DNA of 23,004 nt from assembly GCA_030152585.1 (NCBI GenBank), contig JASLJC010000019.1, forward strand, positions 1 to 23,004. Direction: 5' to 3'. Positions 15,371 through 23,004 of this stretch are shown piece after piece (the first letter of the stretch is position 1; each line of letters begins with the position of its first letter). Below the pieces are notes generated by a model. That model saw only the letters and a program-made list of their open reading frames with translations. It was not told the origin of the DNA and did not search any database. Position numbers and translations under genes: made by a program. This DNA is from Savagea sp. (GTDB taxonomy: Bacteria > Bacillota > Bacilli > Bacillales_A > Planococcaceae).

Positions 15371-16471
15371 ATGAGGAAATGGTTCACGTATATCATTTTG
15401 ATTGCTTTATTATTTGGAATGATGTTATGGCCAATCGATGCGTATTACATTACGAAGCCAGGAACAGCTTATCCATTATCGCCGATTGTAGAAGTAGATG
15501 AAGCGAAAGATTCAAGTGAAGGACATTTTTATTTAATGACTGTTGCGGTTATACAAGCGACTCCTTTTACACTCGGTTTATCTTTTTTATCGAAAGATAT
15601 GGAACGGGTACGTGCAGAAAAGATGCGTGGTAATAGTACGGATGAAGAATACATAGAACGACAACGTTATTTGATGGAATATTCTAAACAAGATGCCATT
15701 CGTGTTGCATTTGAAACGTTACAACTCCCTGTAAATGTGCAGTATGAAGGAAACATTGTATTGTCAGTATTACCGAATAGTGAAGCGGCTCGTGTTTTTC
15801 AGCCGAAAGATGAAATCATCGCTATCAATGACATTCCATTGAAAAAAGAAGACGATATGGCTATTTTGTTAAACGATATAAAAAAAGATGAAAGGTACGA
15901 GATAACATATAAAAGAGAAGGCGCATTACAAAAAGCGACATGTACGATGCGACCTCTTCCAGGAGAGCGACGTTTAGGATTAGGCGTGCGTTACATAAAA
16001 AAAGAAAAGTTGCAAACAACACCGCATGTGACGATCGATAGTTCAACGATTGGAGGACCTTCTGCTGGCCTTATGTTTACACTTGAAATTATGAATCAGT
16101 TAACAGAAGAAGATTTGACGAAAGGGTACGAAGTTGCGGGGACAGGTGAAATTGAACCGAGTGGAGCGATTGGACGTATAGGAGGAGTAGACCAAAAAGT
16201 AATTGCAGCCGATCGTCAAGGAATTTCAGTGTTTTTTGCTCCGGATGATGAGTACGCAAGAGAGTTGAAAAAAGAAGGGTATCCGATTGAAACGAATTAT
16301 GAAGAAGCAGTTGCAACAGCAAAATCGATTCAATCGGATATGAAAATTGTACCTGTTCGTCACGTAAAAGATGCTCTCGAATACTTACAAAATCTTGAGC
16401 CGTTAGTAGCGGACCGGTGGAGTAGAGAAATCGGTTTGGATCGTTCGACTATTTCTTTTACTACGTGTTAA
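15371..16471 (+). CDS. ylbL: PDZ-domain Lon-like serine protease YlbL
   Basis: This 366-aa membrane-anchored protease has a signal anchor at residues 5-22, a PDZ domain at about 115-195 (YEGNIVLSVLPNSEAARVF, IIAINDIPL) and a Lon S16 domain at about 215-345. Catalytic Ser231 lies in GGPSAGLMF and Lys276 in GGVDQKVIAAD, the Ser/Lys dyad. B. subtilis YlbL degrades the SOS division inhibitor YneA together with CtpA; streptococcal SepM processes a peptide pheromone. The start at ATG 15371 has AAAGGATG upstream; the frame extends upstream to 15284 but only through the coaD terminator. The last 22 residues are encoded in the 69 bases shared with tmcAL. The terminator before it implies its own promoter, which I cannot place. 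Confidence 0.93.
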   Translation: MRKWFTYIILIALLFGMMLWPIDAYYITKPGTAYPLSPIVEVDEAKDSSEGHFYLMTVAVIQATPFTLGLSFLSKDMERVRAEKMRGNSTDEEYIERQRYLMEYSKQDAIRVAFETLQLPVNVQYEGNIVLSVLPNSEAARVFQPKDEIIAINDIPLKKEDDMAILLNDIKKDERYEITYKREGALQKATCTMRPLPGERRLGLGVRYIKKEKLQTTPHVTIDSSTIGGPSAGLMFTLEIMNQLTEEDLTKGYEVAGTGEIEPSGAIGRIGGVDQKVIAADRQGISVFFAPDDEYARELKKEGYPIETNYEEAVATAKSIQSDMKIVPVRHVKDALEYLQNLEPLVADRWSREIGLDRSTISFTTC

Positions 16472-17590
16472 AAAAGTATACAACGTTTGGGCTTGTACAT
16501 CTTGTTGAAGTAAAGGGTCAGATGCATCATGTTGTTTCGGAGAAAAAATAATTGGAAGTGAAAACGATCGTTTGTTTTCATTGAGCCATTTTTGTCCGTT
16601 TTTTGTCATACCGAGTAATCGAATATACGTCGGCTCGCAAATAGCATTCCGTTTTGCTTTCGTATAATTCGTTACGATATGGCTACACATTCGTCGTATT
16701 TTGTTGTTCGTGTAACGTTTCGTTGCTACTTTATTTAAAAAATCTGTCGCAGAATTAGCATACCGAGCCGCTTCAATGAGTCGGTTTTCAATGCCTTCAT
16801 CGACTTCGAAATAAGTTTTTAATGTAGAAGATTTTTCGCGTAATAACGTATATTGAAGATAAGGATATAAAAGCGAGAACGATCCGAACATTCCATCATA
16901 TTGTGTTAAAATTTGTGCAGTAGAAGGCGGTACGTCACGTTTTGGTATCGTCTTTGTTTGATAGATATGTTGTCGGATAGCTGTTGCGCTTGAAAGATGT
17001 TGTGCGTGTAAAGATGTATCGTTATAATGACTTCCTTTTCGTTGAATCGTAACGAATTGCAGTTTATTTTTTTGTAGCGCAGCTTTTATATATTCATAAC
17101 TTAAAATGTTGTTCGGTTTCGTTAAATCGAACGGAGGAGGTCCAATCGTTTCGCGCAAAGCAGCCGTTCGAGCTACAGGATAGCTATTTCCTTCGCGTTG
17201 AAGCGCTTGTGTTTTTTGATGAATATTTGTTAGATGAACATTCGTTCGTTGAGCATAGGTCAATATATCTTCGTAATGTGGATGTTCACTACTAAAACCG
17301 AGAGCATCAACTCGTAATGCTTCAGCAAGCTTTACACCGCCTTTTGCGAACGTTTCAGCATTGCCTGTTGCAAAAGCGTACGGCAGTTCTACGATAACGT
17401 CTGCATAATGTAAAGCCATTTCAGTTTTGGCCCATTTGTGAACGAAAGACATATCGCCGCGCTGTGTAAAAGGACCACTCATTATAATACAAATGATTGC
17501 TTCGGGGTATTGGTGTTTAAATTGTCGTAATTGATAAGCATGTCCATTATGAAAAGGATTGTATTCTGCTATAATAGCGATAGACTTCAA
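16403..17590 (-). CDS. tmcAL: tRNA(Met) cytidine acetate ligase TmcAL (YlbM)
   Basis: This 395-aa enzyme makes N4-acetylcytidine at C34 of elongator tRNA-Met, using acetate and ATP (acetyl-AMP route). The N-terminal nucleotidyltransferase motif EYNPFHNGH is at residues 9-17; GPFTQRGD and LPYAFATGNAETFAKGGV follow, and the C-terminal half is helical and basic as in YlbM. The start is TTG at 17590 (complement of 17588-17590) with AAAGGAG upstream; the ATG a few bases earlier is out of frame. Its last 69 bases overlap ylbL tail to tail, and no terminator separates them. B. subtilis YlbM is about 20 residues longer. Confidence 0.95.
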   Translation of the reverse strand: MKSIAIIAEYNPFHNGHAYQLRQFKHQYPEAIICIIMSGPFTQRGDMSFVHKWAKTEMALHYADVIVELPYAFATGNAETFAKGGVKLAEALRVDALGFSSEHPHYEDILTYAQRTNVHLTNIHQKTQALQREGNSYPVARTAALRETIGPPPFDLTKPNNILSYEYIKAALQKNKLQFVTIQRKGSHYNDTSLHAQHLSSATAIRQHIYQTKTIPKRDVPPSTAQILTQYDGMFGSFSLLYPYLQYTLLREKSSTLKTYFEVDEGIENRLIEAARYANSATDFLNKVATKRYTNNKIRRMCSHIVTNYTKAKRNAICEPTYIRLLGMTKNGQKWLNENKRSFSLPIIFSPKQHDASDPLLQQDVQAQTLYTFLTRSKRNSRTIQTDFSTPPVRY

Positions 17591-17705
17591 TCATATTCCA
17601 CTCCTTTTTCGTTTGAGTACGTTTTCTATTTTAACTGAAAGTGATCGCTTTTTTCTATAATAGAGGAGAAACGACTGAAAAGGAGTGAACTGACAAGAAA
17701 ATATC

Positions 17706-17735
17706 TTGACATAAGCGAGCAGTGCATTATATAAT
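17706..17735 (+). promoter_or_regulatory. Consensus sigma-A promoter for ylbN-rpmF
   Basis: TTGACA (17706-17711) and TATAAT (17730-17735) match the consensus in all 12 positions with an 18-base spacer. The leader to the ylbN ATG is only about 20 bases. Confidence 0.85.
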
Positions 17736-17761
17736 CAACATTGTTGTCTAGAGGTGATTAC

Positions 17762-18295
17762 ATGAAATGGTCCGTTCATCAATTAGAAATGTATGAAGGA
17801 CAAGTGATTCCGATTGATCAAACGATTCAGTTGGATTCATTGATGGAACGTACAAACGAAGTACGGGAAGTCGGTCCTGTTCGCGTAACAGGGTCGTTGG
17901 AAGTAGAAGATGAGATTGCTTCATTCCAACTTCATTTAGAAGGACAATTAATCGTCCCATGTACACGGACATGGAAAGATGCGAAATGGCCTTTTGCACT
18001 TGATTCATTTGAGCAATTTAGTTGGAATGAATGGAAGGCAGATTCTGAAGAAGGGATTTACGAAGTGAAGGACAATACGCTCGATCTTCGCCCAGTATTA
18101 GAAGAAATCATTATCGTATCGATTCCGATGCAAGTTTATAGTGAGGAAGCGGAAGACTTATCTTTTGCAGAAGGTGACGGGTGGACATATATGACAGATG
18201 ATGTCTATCAAGAACAACTCGCAGAAGCAGAAGAACCTGTCGATCCACGTCTTGCAAACTTAAAGAAATTACTTGATTCCGATCAAGATAAGTAA
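17762..18295 (+). CDS. ylbN: YlbN, YceD/DUF177 family protein
   Basis: This 177-aa cytoplasmic acidic protein is homologous to bacterial YceD, which is linked to 23S rRNA or large-subunit accumulation and is almost always encoded directly before rpmF. MKWSVHQLEM at the start, VRVTGSLEVEDEI, the single Cys in LIVPCTRTW and the C-terminal VDPRLANLKKLL are the family signatures. ATG 17762 has GAGGTG upstream and corresponds to the B. subtilis start; the longer frame from 17741 would start at the predicted transcription start site. A perfect sigma-A promoter precedes it. Confidence 0.92.
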   Translation: MKWSVHQLEMYEGQVIPIDQTIQLDSLMERTNEVREVGPVRVTGSLEVEDEIASFQLHLEGQLIVPCTRTWKDAKWPFALDSFEQFSWNEWKADSEEGIYEVKDNTLDLRPVLEEIIIVSIPMQVYSEEAEDLSFAEGDGWTYMTDDVYQEQLAEAEEPVDPRLANLKKLLDSDQDK

Positions 18296-18327
18296 TTCAA
18301 ACCTTACTTTTAAAGGAGGTGCCACTG

Positions 18328-18501
18328 ATGGCTGTACCAAAAAGAAAAACATCTTCAACAAAGCGTGACAAACGCCGTACACACCAAAAGCTTGCTGTTC
18401 CAGGTATGTCGACTTGTGAAAACTGCGGTGAAATGAAACTATCACACCGTGTTTGTAAATCATGCGGTCACTACAAAGGACGCGAAGTAGCTGGAGAATA
18501 A
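18328..18501 (+). CDS. rpmF: 50S ribosomal protein L32, zinc-binding form
   Basis: This 57-aa protein starts MAVPKRKTSSTKRDKRR, the invariant L32 N-terminus. Cys30, Cys33, Cys43 and Cys46 form a CX2C...CX2C zinc site, so this is the Cys-containing (C+) paralogue normally repressed or replaced under zinc limitation. AAAGGAGGTG lies 7-8 bases before ATG 18328; the GTG at 18319 is part of that ribosome binding site. It is cotranscribed with ylbN and closed by a terminator. Confidence 0.98.
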   Translation: MAVPKRKTSSTKRDKRRTHQKLAVPGMSTCENCGEMKLSHRVCKSCGHYKGREVAGE

Positions 18502-18508
18502 GAAGTTG

Positions 18509-18545
18509 AAAAACTACCGTGAGACCATGGCTCCGGTAGTTTTTT
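18509..18545 (+). terminator. Intrinsic terminator after rpmF
   Basis: AAAAACTACCG (18509-18519) pairs with CGGTAGTTTTT (18534-18544 or so), followed by a T run. Confidence 0.88.
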
Positions 18546-18616
18546 GTGTTTTTTTATGACTTTTCCATTGTCGCTTGAAAAGAGCAAAAAAGAGTGGAAG
18601 ATAGGAGGAACTAGAG

Positions 18617-19495
18617 ATGAAAATAGCGATCATTGGTGGCGGTGCGATAGGGCTTTTATTAGCGAGTCAACTTCTCGAAAAAGAAATGACAGTTCATTGT
18701 ACTGTAAAAAGAGAGGAGCAATGTCAAGCATTACGTCAAGAAGGGTTACATCTAATCCGAGAAGGGAAGAAAAAGCGGTATGAATCCAATTTGACAGTAT
18801 CATTAGAGATTCCTTCAGATGTGACGCATATTGTCGTTGCGACGAAATATAATGCTTTACCGAAACTTTTACCGACGTTAGAGACATTTTCCCGTGTGCC
18901 GACACTCTTTATTCAAAATGGCATTGCGCACTACGCACTCGTTCAAAATTCTGCATTACATTATCCTTCCTTTGCAAGTGTGACACATGGCGCGACGAAA
19001 ATAACAGATACGCTTGTTCAACAGAACGGAGTAGGACGTGTCGTCATTGCGAAAGAAAACGCGACGAATTGGCAACCGTTTGTAAGTGAAACAGTCGTCT
19101 GTTCATCGAAAAGTGCAGCGGCTATTTTATACGAAAAAGTATGGATGAATGTCTTAATTAATCCATTGACGGCATTGTATGAAGTGAAAAATGGAGAACT
19201 TGTCCAAAATAGAACGTTAAATACAAAAATGAGAGCGCTTTATAATGAATTACGTATTGCTTTTCCCGAAATAGAACATGTCGTACCATTTCAACGTGTC
19301 GAACAACTTTGTATCGATACAGCGGAGAATGAATCGTCGATGTACCAAGATCGAAAAAACAATCGTATTCATGAAGGGGAGACGATCGTCACTCCTTTAA
19401 TTGAAGAGGCGAAAAGAAAAGGTGTACAATTGTCGCAATTGATCATTTACAATGAAAAATTACGTCGGTTAAATGAGGCGAATTCATATGAATGA
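18617..19495 (+). CDS. panE: 2-dehydropantoate 2-reductase (ketopantoate reductase)
   Basis: This 292-aa NADPH-dependent enzyme makes pantoate for pantothenate and CoA. The Rossmann motif GGGAIGLLLA is at residues 7-16. Catalytic Lys174 is in KVWMNVLINPLTAL and the C-terminal ENESSMYQDR gives the substrate-binding Glu/Ser. AGGAGG lies about 9 bases before the ATG. B. subtilis has ylbQ/panE at the equivalent place near bshC. Its stop overlaps the next start by 8 bases, so the two are translationally linked. I see no clear promoter in the 70 bases after the rpmF terminator. Confidence 0.93.
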   Translation: MKIAIIGGGAIGLLLASQLLEKEMTVHCTVKREEQCQALRQEGLHLIREGKKKRYESNLTVSLEIPSDVTHIVVATKYNALPKLLPTLETFSRVPTLFIQNGIAHYALVQNSALHYPSFASVTHGATKITDTLVQQNGVGRVVIAKENATNWQPFVSETVVCSSKSAAAILYEKVWMNVLINPLTALYEVKNGELVQNRTLNTKMRALYNELRIAFPEIEHVVPFQRVEQLCIDTAENESSMYQDRKNNRIHEGETIVTPLIEEAKRKGVQLSQLIIYNEKLRRLNEANSYE

Positions 19496-19877
19496 ATGGA
19501 TTGTTCAAATAGGAGCAGTCGTCGTACTCTGTCCGTTTATATGGACGTTTTTTTTGTATGGCATTTCGCGTACGATACATCCAGTAAAAAAAGCGAAAGA
19601 AATTGCAAAACAAGCAACCGTTCCTTTATTATTCGTCTCGATCTATACGGTTTTACGTACGTATTGTCCGAGTTATGCTTTGATGATAATCGTGATAATG
19701 ACAGCAGTATACGGTAGTGTTCTAACAATTTATATCCGTATCATTCATCGAGATTTTCATTGGATAGAAATTGTCATATCATTTTTTAAATACGGATTTG
19801 TCGTTTATACTGTAGGGTATGTTATTGCGATTTTTACAGGGTTAGGTGTCGTAGGAAGTATGTATATGAGAAGTTAG
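19488..19877 (+). CDS. DUF3397-like integral membrane protein
   Basis: This 129-aa protein has four hydrophobic segments at about residues 5-26, 45-62, 64-83 and 94-120, with basic connecting loops (KKAKEIAKQ). Size, topology and its place directly before bshC fit the DUF3397 family, a set of Bacillales small membrane proteins of unknown function. ATG 19488 has GAGG 7 bases upstream, inside the panE 3' end; the frame opens at 19473 but that ATG has no ribosome binding site. It overlaps panE by 8 bases and stops 14 bases before bshC, in the same operon. The stop codon is part of the bshC ribosome binding site region. Confidence 0.75.
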   Translation: MNEWIVQIGAVVVLCPFIWTFFLYGISRTIHPVKKAKEIAKQATVPLLFVSIYTVLRTYCPSYALMIIVIMTAVYGSVLTIYIRIIHRDFHWIEIVISFFKYGFVVYTVGYVIAIFTGLGVVGSMYMRS

Positions 19878-19891
19878 GAAGGAGCTTTCCA

Positions 19892-21508
19892 ATGAAAGTA
19901 GAACAAACAGCGATAGAAGTACAAGGTGCATTTTTAACGAAGTATATGAACGATGAAACGATGCGTCATCGTTTTTTTGAATATGACCAAAGCGAAGAGC
20001 ATTATAAACAACGAATCGAAGAGGTGCAGAAGCGGACTTACCAATACGATTCGTTATATACGATTATTCAAAAGACGATGGAACGTACGGATGGAGAAAG
20101 TGAAGCGACGAATCGTCATTTAGAAGAAATTCGCGCACAGGAAGCATTATTCGTTGTCGGTGGCCAACAAGCAGGGATTTTCACAGGACCACTTTATACA
20201 GTGCATAAAGCAGTGACTGCCATCGTTCGTGCAAAACAGTTGCGTGAACAATACGGTATTAAAGCAGTCCCTCTTTTTTGGGTAGCAGGGGAAGATCACG
20301 ATATCGAAGAAGTCAATCATTTTTATGTACCGTTAAGAGGAAAAGCGCATAAAGTAAATGGTGAGCATTTCATACAAGATCGACAAATGGTATCTACTGT
20401 AATATACGATCAAGAGAAAATGAAAGAGTTGCTTCATTACTTATTCCGAACATTTGAAGAGACAGCTTATACAAAATCTTTATTTGCAACCGTTGAACGT
20501 GCATTGACGTCTTCTACAACGTATACACAATTTTTCTTGAAATTGATGAATACGTTATTTAAAGAAGAAGGGCTTCTTTATATTGACGCAGCGGATCCGT
20601 TGTTTAAAGAGATTCAAAGCGACGCATACGTCTGCATGATCGAAAATGAACGAATGATCAATCGTCTCGTACGTGAGAAAGAACAGTTGTTTTTTGAAGA
20701 AGAAGGACGTTATCCGATTCAATTGCAAGAAGAAAATGCAAATTTATTTTATGTCGAACATGATGAGCGTTTTTTAATAGAATGGAAAAATGGTCGATAC
20801 GAAGCGGATCGAAACCGGTGGTCAGGTACGAAAGAAGATCTCATACAGTTAGCTAAAAAATCGCCTGAGCGATTAAGTAATAATGTCGTGACGCGACCGT
20901 TAATGCAAGAAGCGATGTTGCCGACGATTGAATTTGTAGCTGGACCTGGTGAAATCGCGTATTGGGCATTGTTGAAAGAAGCGTTCGTCCAATTACAATT
21001 TAAAATGCCAATTATCGTACCTCGCTTATCGATTACAATTTGTACGCGACCTGTACAAGTTCGTATGAAACAACTTGGAATCGAATGGGGACAAGTGTTC
21101 CGAAATGAATTACTCGAACTCCGTCGGGATTATTTAAAACGATATCAAAATGAATCATTTCATACTCAATTAAGAGAGATTGAACATACGTTATATGAGC
21201 AATATAGACAACTAGAAAAAGTTGCAAATACTACTGAGATTAAGCAGCTCGTTCGCCAAAATTATACACACCATGTCCGTCAGCTGAACTATTTGAAAAA
21301 AAGGGAACAACTTGCTGTTCGTCGTCAACACGAAGCGACATTAAAGAAGTTTGATGATATTGCTGAGCAACTCTATCCGGGAGGTAGCTTACAAGAACGA
21401 TTTTACTCTCCATATGCTTATTTAAATGTTTATGGCCCGGCCTTTATTCGAGATTTGGTACAAACGAACTATACTTTTGATGGGAAGCATCAAATTGTCA
21501 TTTTATAA
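19892..21508 (+). CDS. bshC: Bacillithiol biosynthesis cysteine-adding enzyme BshC
   Basis: This 538-aa protein (B. subtilis BshC about 539) catalyses the last step of bacillithiol synthesis by joining Cys to GlcN-malate. The nucleotidyltransferase-like core shows VVGGQQAGIFTGPLYTVHKA, PLFWVAGEDHDIEEVNHF and EFVAGPGEIAYWALL. A long helical coiled-coil at about residues 405-480 precedes the ERFYSPYAYLNVYGPAFI end, all family features. AGGAAGGAG stands 7 bases before the ATG. It is the third gene of the panE operon. Its presence implies that BshA and BshB are encoded elsewhere. Confidence 0.96.
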   Translation: MKVEQTAIEVQGAFLTKYMNDETMRHRFFEYDQSEEHYKQRIEEVQKRTYQYDSLYTIIQKTMERTDGESEATNRHLEEIRAQEALFVVGGQQAGIFTGPLYTVHKAVTAIVRAKQLREQYGIKAVPLFWVAGEDHDIEEVNHFYVPLRGKAHKVNGEHFIQDRQMVSTVIYDQEKMKELLHYLFRTFEETAYTKSLFATVERALTSSTTYTQFFLKLMNTLFKEEGLLYIDAADPLFKEIQSDAYVCMIENERMINRLVREKEQLFFEEEGRYPIQLQEENANLFYVEHDERFLIEWKNGRYEADRNRWSGTKEDLIQLAKKSPERLSNNVVTRPLMQEAMLPTIEFVAGPGEIAYWALLKEAFVQLQFKMPIIVPRLSITICTRPVQVRMKQLGIEWGQVFRNELLELRRDYLKRYQNESFHTQLREIEHTLYEQYRQLEKVANTTEIKQLVRQNYTHHVRQLNYLKKREQLAVRRQHEATLKKFDDIAEQLYPGGSLQERFYSPYAYLNVYGPAFIRDLVQTNYTFDGKHQIVIL

Positions 21509-21817
21509 CGTTGAAATCAAGGAGATTCACCCTTTTTGGACGTTCAAAAATAGTCCGAAAGAACTCATTTAACAATAAGAGTAATCATTAAGACCCGAAA
21601 TGTAGTGTAGGATTTGAAAGGTATAGAGAAGAGAGCGAGAATATGGTACATTATAAAGTAATAAATAACGGAAAACATCACGTTTTTAAGGGAATTTACA
21701 CCTAAAAATGGGGTACAAAGTTGTGTCTTGTTCACAAAGTGTTTAAAAACAGATAAAAACGTCGATATTAAAAATAGTATCTTAAAATAGTAGTGGAATG
21801 AAAGGACGGTTTCGAAC
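21509..21817 (+). other. Non-coding leader before rsmH; mraZ absent
   Basis: This 309-base gap has no credible gene on either strand. In most Bacillales mraZ fills this position, and it is not here. Near the front a stem of about 8 pairs is possible (GGAC 21537-21540 with GTCC at about 21552-21555), but no T run follows. ACAAAGT occurs twice in the same orientation (21715-21721 and 21734-21740). Several AT-rich -10-like strings exist, but I cannot pick a convincing sigma-A promoter. No TGGG repeats of the MraZ-operator type are seen. Confidence 0.6.
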
Positions 21818-22765
21818 ATGTTTGACCATACGACCGTATTGTTAGAAGAAGCTGTCGACGAGTTGGCGGTAAAAGAAGATGGAATTTATGTAGACTGCAC
21901 ATTAGGTGGAGCAGGCCATAGTGAAAAAATTGCAAAACAGTTGACGACCGGTCATTTATATTGCTTTGACCAAGATGAAGTTGCTCTACAAGCAGCAAAA
22001 GAACGATTAGCCCCGTATGCTGATCGTATAACATTTATCCATTCGAACTTTAAATATTTAAAGTTATCGTTACGAACATACGGAGTGAAACGAGTAGACG
22101 GTGTATTATATGACTTAGGTGTGTCATCGCCTCAATTTGATACGCCTGAGAGAGGGTTTAGTTATCGTTTTGACGCACCCTTAGATATGAGAATGGACCA
22201 AAATTCACCGCTTACTGCGCGTGATATCGTCAATGATTGGCCGTATGAAGAACTCGTCCGTATCTTTTTCCGTTACGGGGAAGAAAAGTTTGCTAAAAAC
22301 ATTGCGCGAAAAATTGAACAACGCCGAGAAGAGCAGCCGATTGAAACGACGGGTGAGCTCGTTGAATTAATTAAAGAAGGAATTCCAGCGGCAAAGCGGC
22401 GTACAGGCGGTCATCCAGCAAAACGAGTGTTCCAAGCACTTCGTATTGCGGTGAACGACGAATTAGGCGCGATGGAAAAATCAATACAAGAGGCACTTGA
22501 AATGATTCAAATAGGTGGTCGAGTAGCTGTCATCACATTCCATTCGTTAGAAGATCGATTATGTAAAACGATGTTTCGTGAAGTATCTGCACAACCTGAT
22601 TTACCGCCGAATTTCCCAATAGTACCGGAGCATTTAAAACCGAATTACCGTTTAGTCAATCGTAAGCCGATTGCACCGAGCGAGGAAGAAGTAGAAGCGA
22701 ATCGTCGTGCACGATCTGCCCGTTTACGTGTGATTGAACGTGTGAAAGAAGGAGAGGATGAGTAA
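21818..22765 (+). CDS. rsmH: 16S rRNA (cytosine(1402)-N4)-methyltransferase RsmH (MraW)
   Basis: This 315-aa SAM-dependent enzyme methylates C1402 of 16S rRNA near the P site. FDHTTVLLEEAVDEL at the N-terminus, DCTLGGAGHSE (SAM loop), DGVLYDLGVSSPQ, RGFSYRFDAPLDMRMD, HPAKRVFQALRIAVNDEL and FHSLEDRLCK are the family blocks in order. AAAGGAC lies about 10 bases upstream of the ATG. It opens the division and cell-wall (dcw) cluster, and its stop TAA shares one base with the next ATG. Confidence 0.97.
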   Translation: MFDHTTVLLEEAVDELAVKEDGIYVDCTLGGAGHSEKIAKQLTTGHLYCFDQDEVALQAAKERLAPYADRITFIHSNFKYLKLSLRTYGVKRVDGVLYDLGVSSPQFDTPERGFSYRFDAPLDMRMDQNSPLTARDIVNDWPYEELVRIFFRYGEEKFAKNIARKIEQRREEQPIETTGELVELIKEGIPAAKRRTGGHPAKRVFQALRIAVNDELGAMEKSIQEALEMIQIGGRVAVITFHSLEDRLCKTMFREVSAQPDLPPNFPIVPEHLKPNYRLVNRKPIAPSEEEVEANRRARSARLRVIERVKEGEDE

Positions 22766-23004
22766 TGGCTTTGCATGCAAGACAACTGCACGAAAGACAA
22801 CGAGTAGAACCTCGTCGTCCTGAACGACCGAAACGTCCTGTTCAAACATCGAAGCGCCTTTCTAAGAAACGCCAGTTTTTTTCAAAAGGGGAAAAATTTT
22901 TACTCGTCATCTTCTTTTTAGTTGTCGTTTCGTTAAGTACAATCATTTTGCATAAACATGCGCAAGTAAATGCATTGAATCGTGAAATGCATGATATTAC
23001 AGAG
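22765..23004 (+). CDS. ftsL: Cell division protein FtsL (partial, runs off right edge)
   Basis: The first 80 codons are visible, starting at ATG 22765 in the TAATG overlap with rsmH. A basic, Arg/Pro-rich cytoplasmic tail (residues 1-42) precedes the GEKFLLVIF motif and a single membrane helix at about 44-63, then the beginning of a coiled coil. This matches bitopic FtsL of the FtsL-FtsB-DivIC complex that activates FtsW-PBP2b; B. subtilis FtsL carries the same GEK start of the helix. Position right after rsmH supports it. Sequence similarity is otherwise low, as is usual for FtsL. Confidence 0.88.
   Translation, partial: MALHARQLHERQRVEPRRPERPKRPVQTSKRLSKKRQFFSKGEKFLLVIFFLVVVSLSTIILHKHAQVNALNREMHDITE

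Noticed and set aside
17651..17661. TATAAT at 17656-17661 as a second ylbN promoter
   Set aside because: No acceptable -35 is found 15-19 bases upstream, and a complete consensus promoter lies closer to ylbN.
21565..21819. 84-codon minus-strand frame in the rsmH leader
   Set aside because: It is AT-driven and hydrophobic by composition, has no ribosome binding site and overlaps the rsmH start; codon use is unlike the neighbours.
1..23004. Mobile elements, CRISPR arrays, tRNA or rRNA genes, known riboswitches
   Set aside because: No terminal inverted repeats with a transposase, no regularly spaced repeats and no cloverleaf or rRNA-like segments were seen. Gaps are short and mostly explained by terminators and promoters.

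Overview
The window is a compact, low-to-moderate GC chromosomal segment from a Bacillales-type Firmicute. The signs are close protein matches to Bacillus families (TypA, YlaN, FtsW, PycA, YlbF, YlbG, YlbL, TmcAL, YlbN, BshC), a conserved B. subtilis-like gene order, strong AAGGAGG-type ribosome binding sites, TTG/GTG starts with good ribosome binding sites, and many intrinsic terminators. BshC implies a bacillithiol producer. The genus cannot be fixed from the sequence. No rRNA, tRNA, CRISPR array, phage, insertion sequence or toxin-antitoxin pair is visible. It reads as a housekeeping region with local rearrangements relative to B. subtilis.

Layout. 1-1221 (minus): a U32-peptidase-family protein of the tRNA/rRNA hydroxylation group running off the left edge, and the small membrane protein YlaF. 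1240-4300: typA from its own extended -10 promoter, an unrecognised 170-aa minus-strand gene, and ylaN (Fur-interacting) from a good sigma-A promoter. 4362-8991: ftsW and pycA, probably one unit, closed by a nested hairpin terminator. 9033-10391 (minus): an AI-2E-family membrane protein and a small unrecognised ORF. In B. subtilis the cta (haem A/cytochrome aa3) genes follow pycA; here none do. 10487-12641: ylbF and ylbG (RNA-processing/regulatory families) alternate with two minus-strand genes, one a GDPD-fold protein that appears to have lost its catalytic residues, the other a DUF7147-like protein.

12738-16471 (plus): a membrane-anchored protein with a C-terminal stalk-like domain, then rsmD and coaD (16S rRNA methylation, CoA synthesis), a very strong terminator, and ylbL (PDZ-Lon secreted/membrane protease). 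The 3' end of ylbL overlaps the 3' end of the convergent tmcAL (tRNA-Met ac4C synthesis) by 69 bases. 17706-18545: a consensus promoter drives ylbN (YceD/DUF177) and rpmF (ribosomal L32), followed by a terminator. 18617-21508: panE, a DUF3397-like membrane protein and bshC form a tight operon; panE and coaD both serve CoA synthesis. 21818 to the right edge: rsmH and the start of ftsL open the division/cell-wall cluster; the usual mraZ ahead of rsmH is missing and a 309-base non-coding leader stands there instead.

No clearly novel multi-gene system is visible. The best leads are the GDPD-like pseudoenzyme, the mraZ-less division leader, the ylbL/tmcAL overlap, and the unrecognised genes at 3325-3837, 9033-9299 and 12738-14198.
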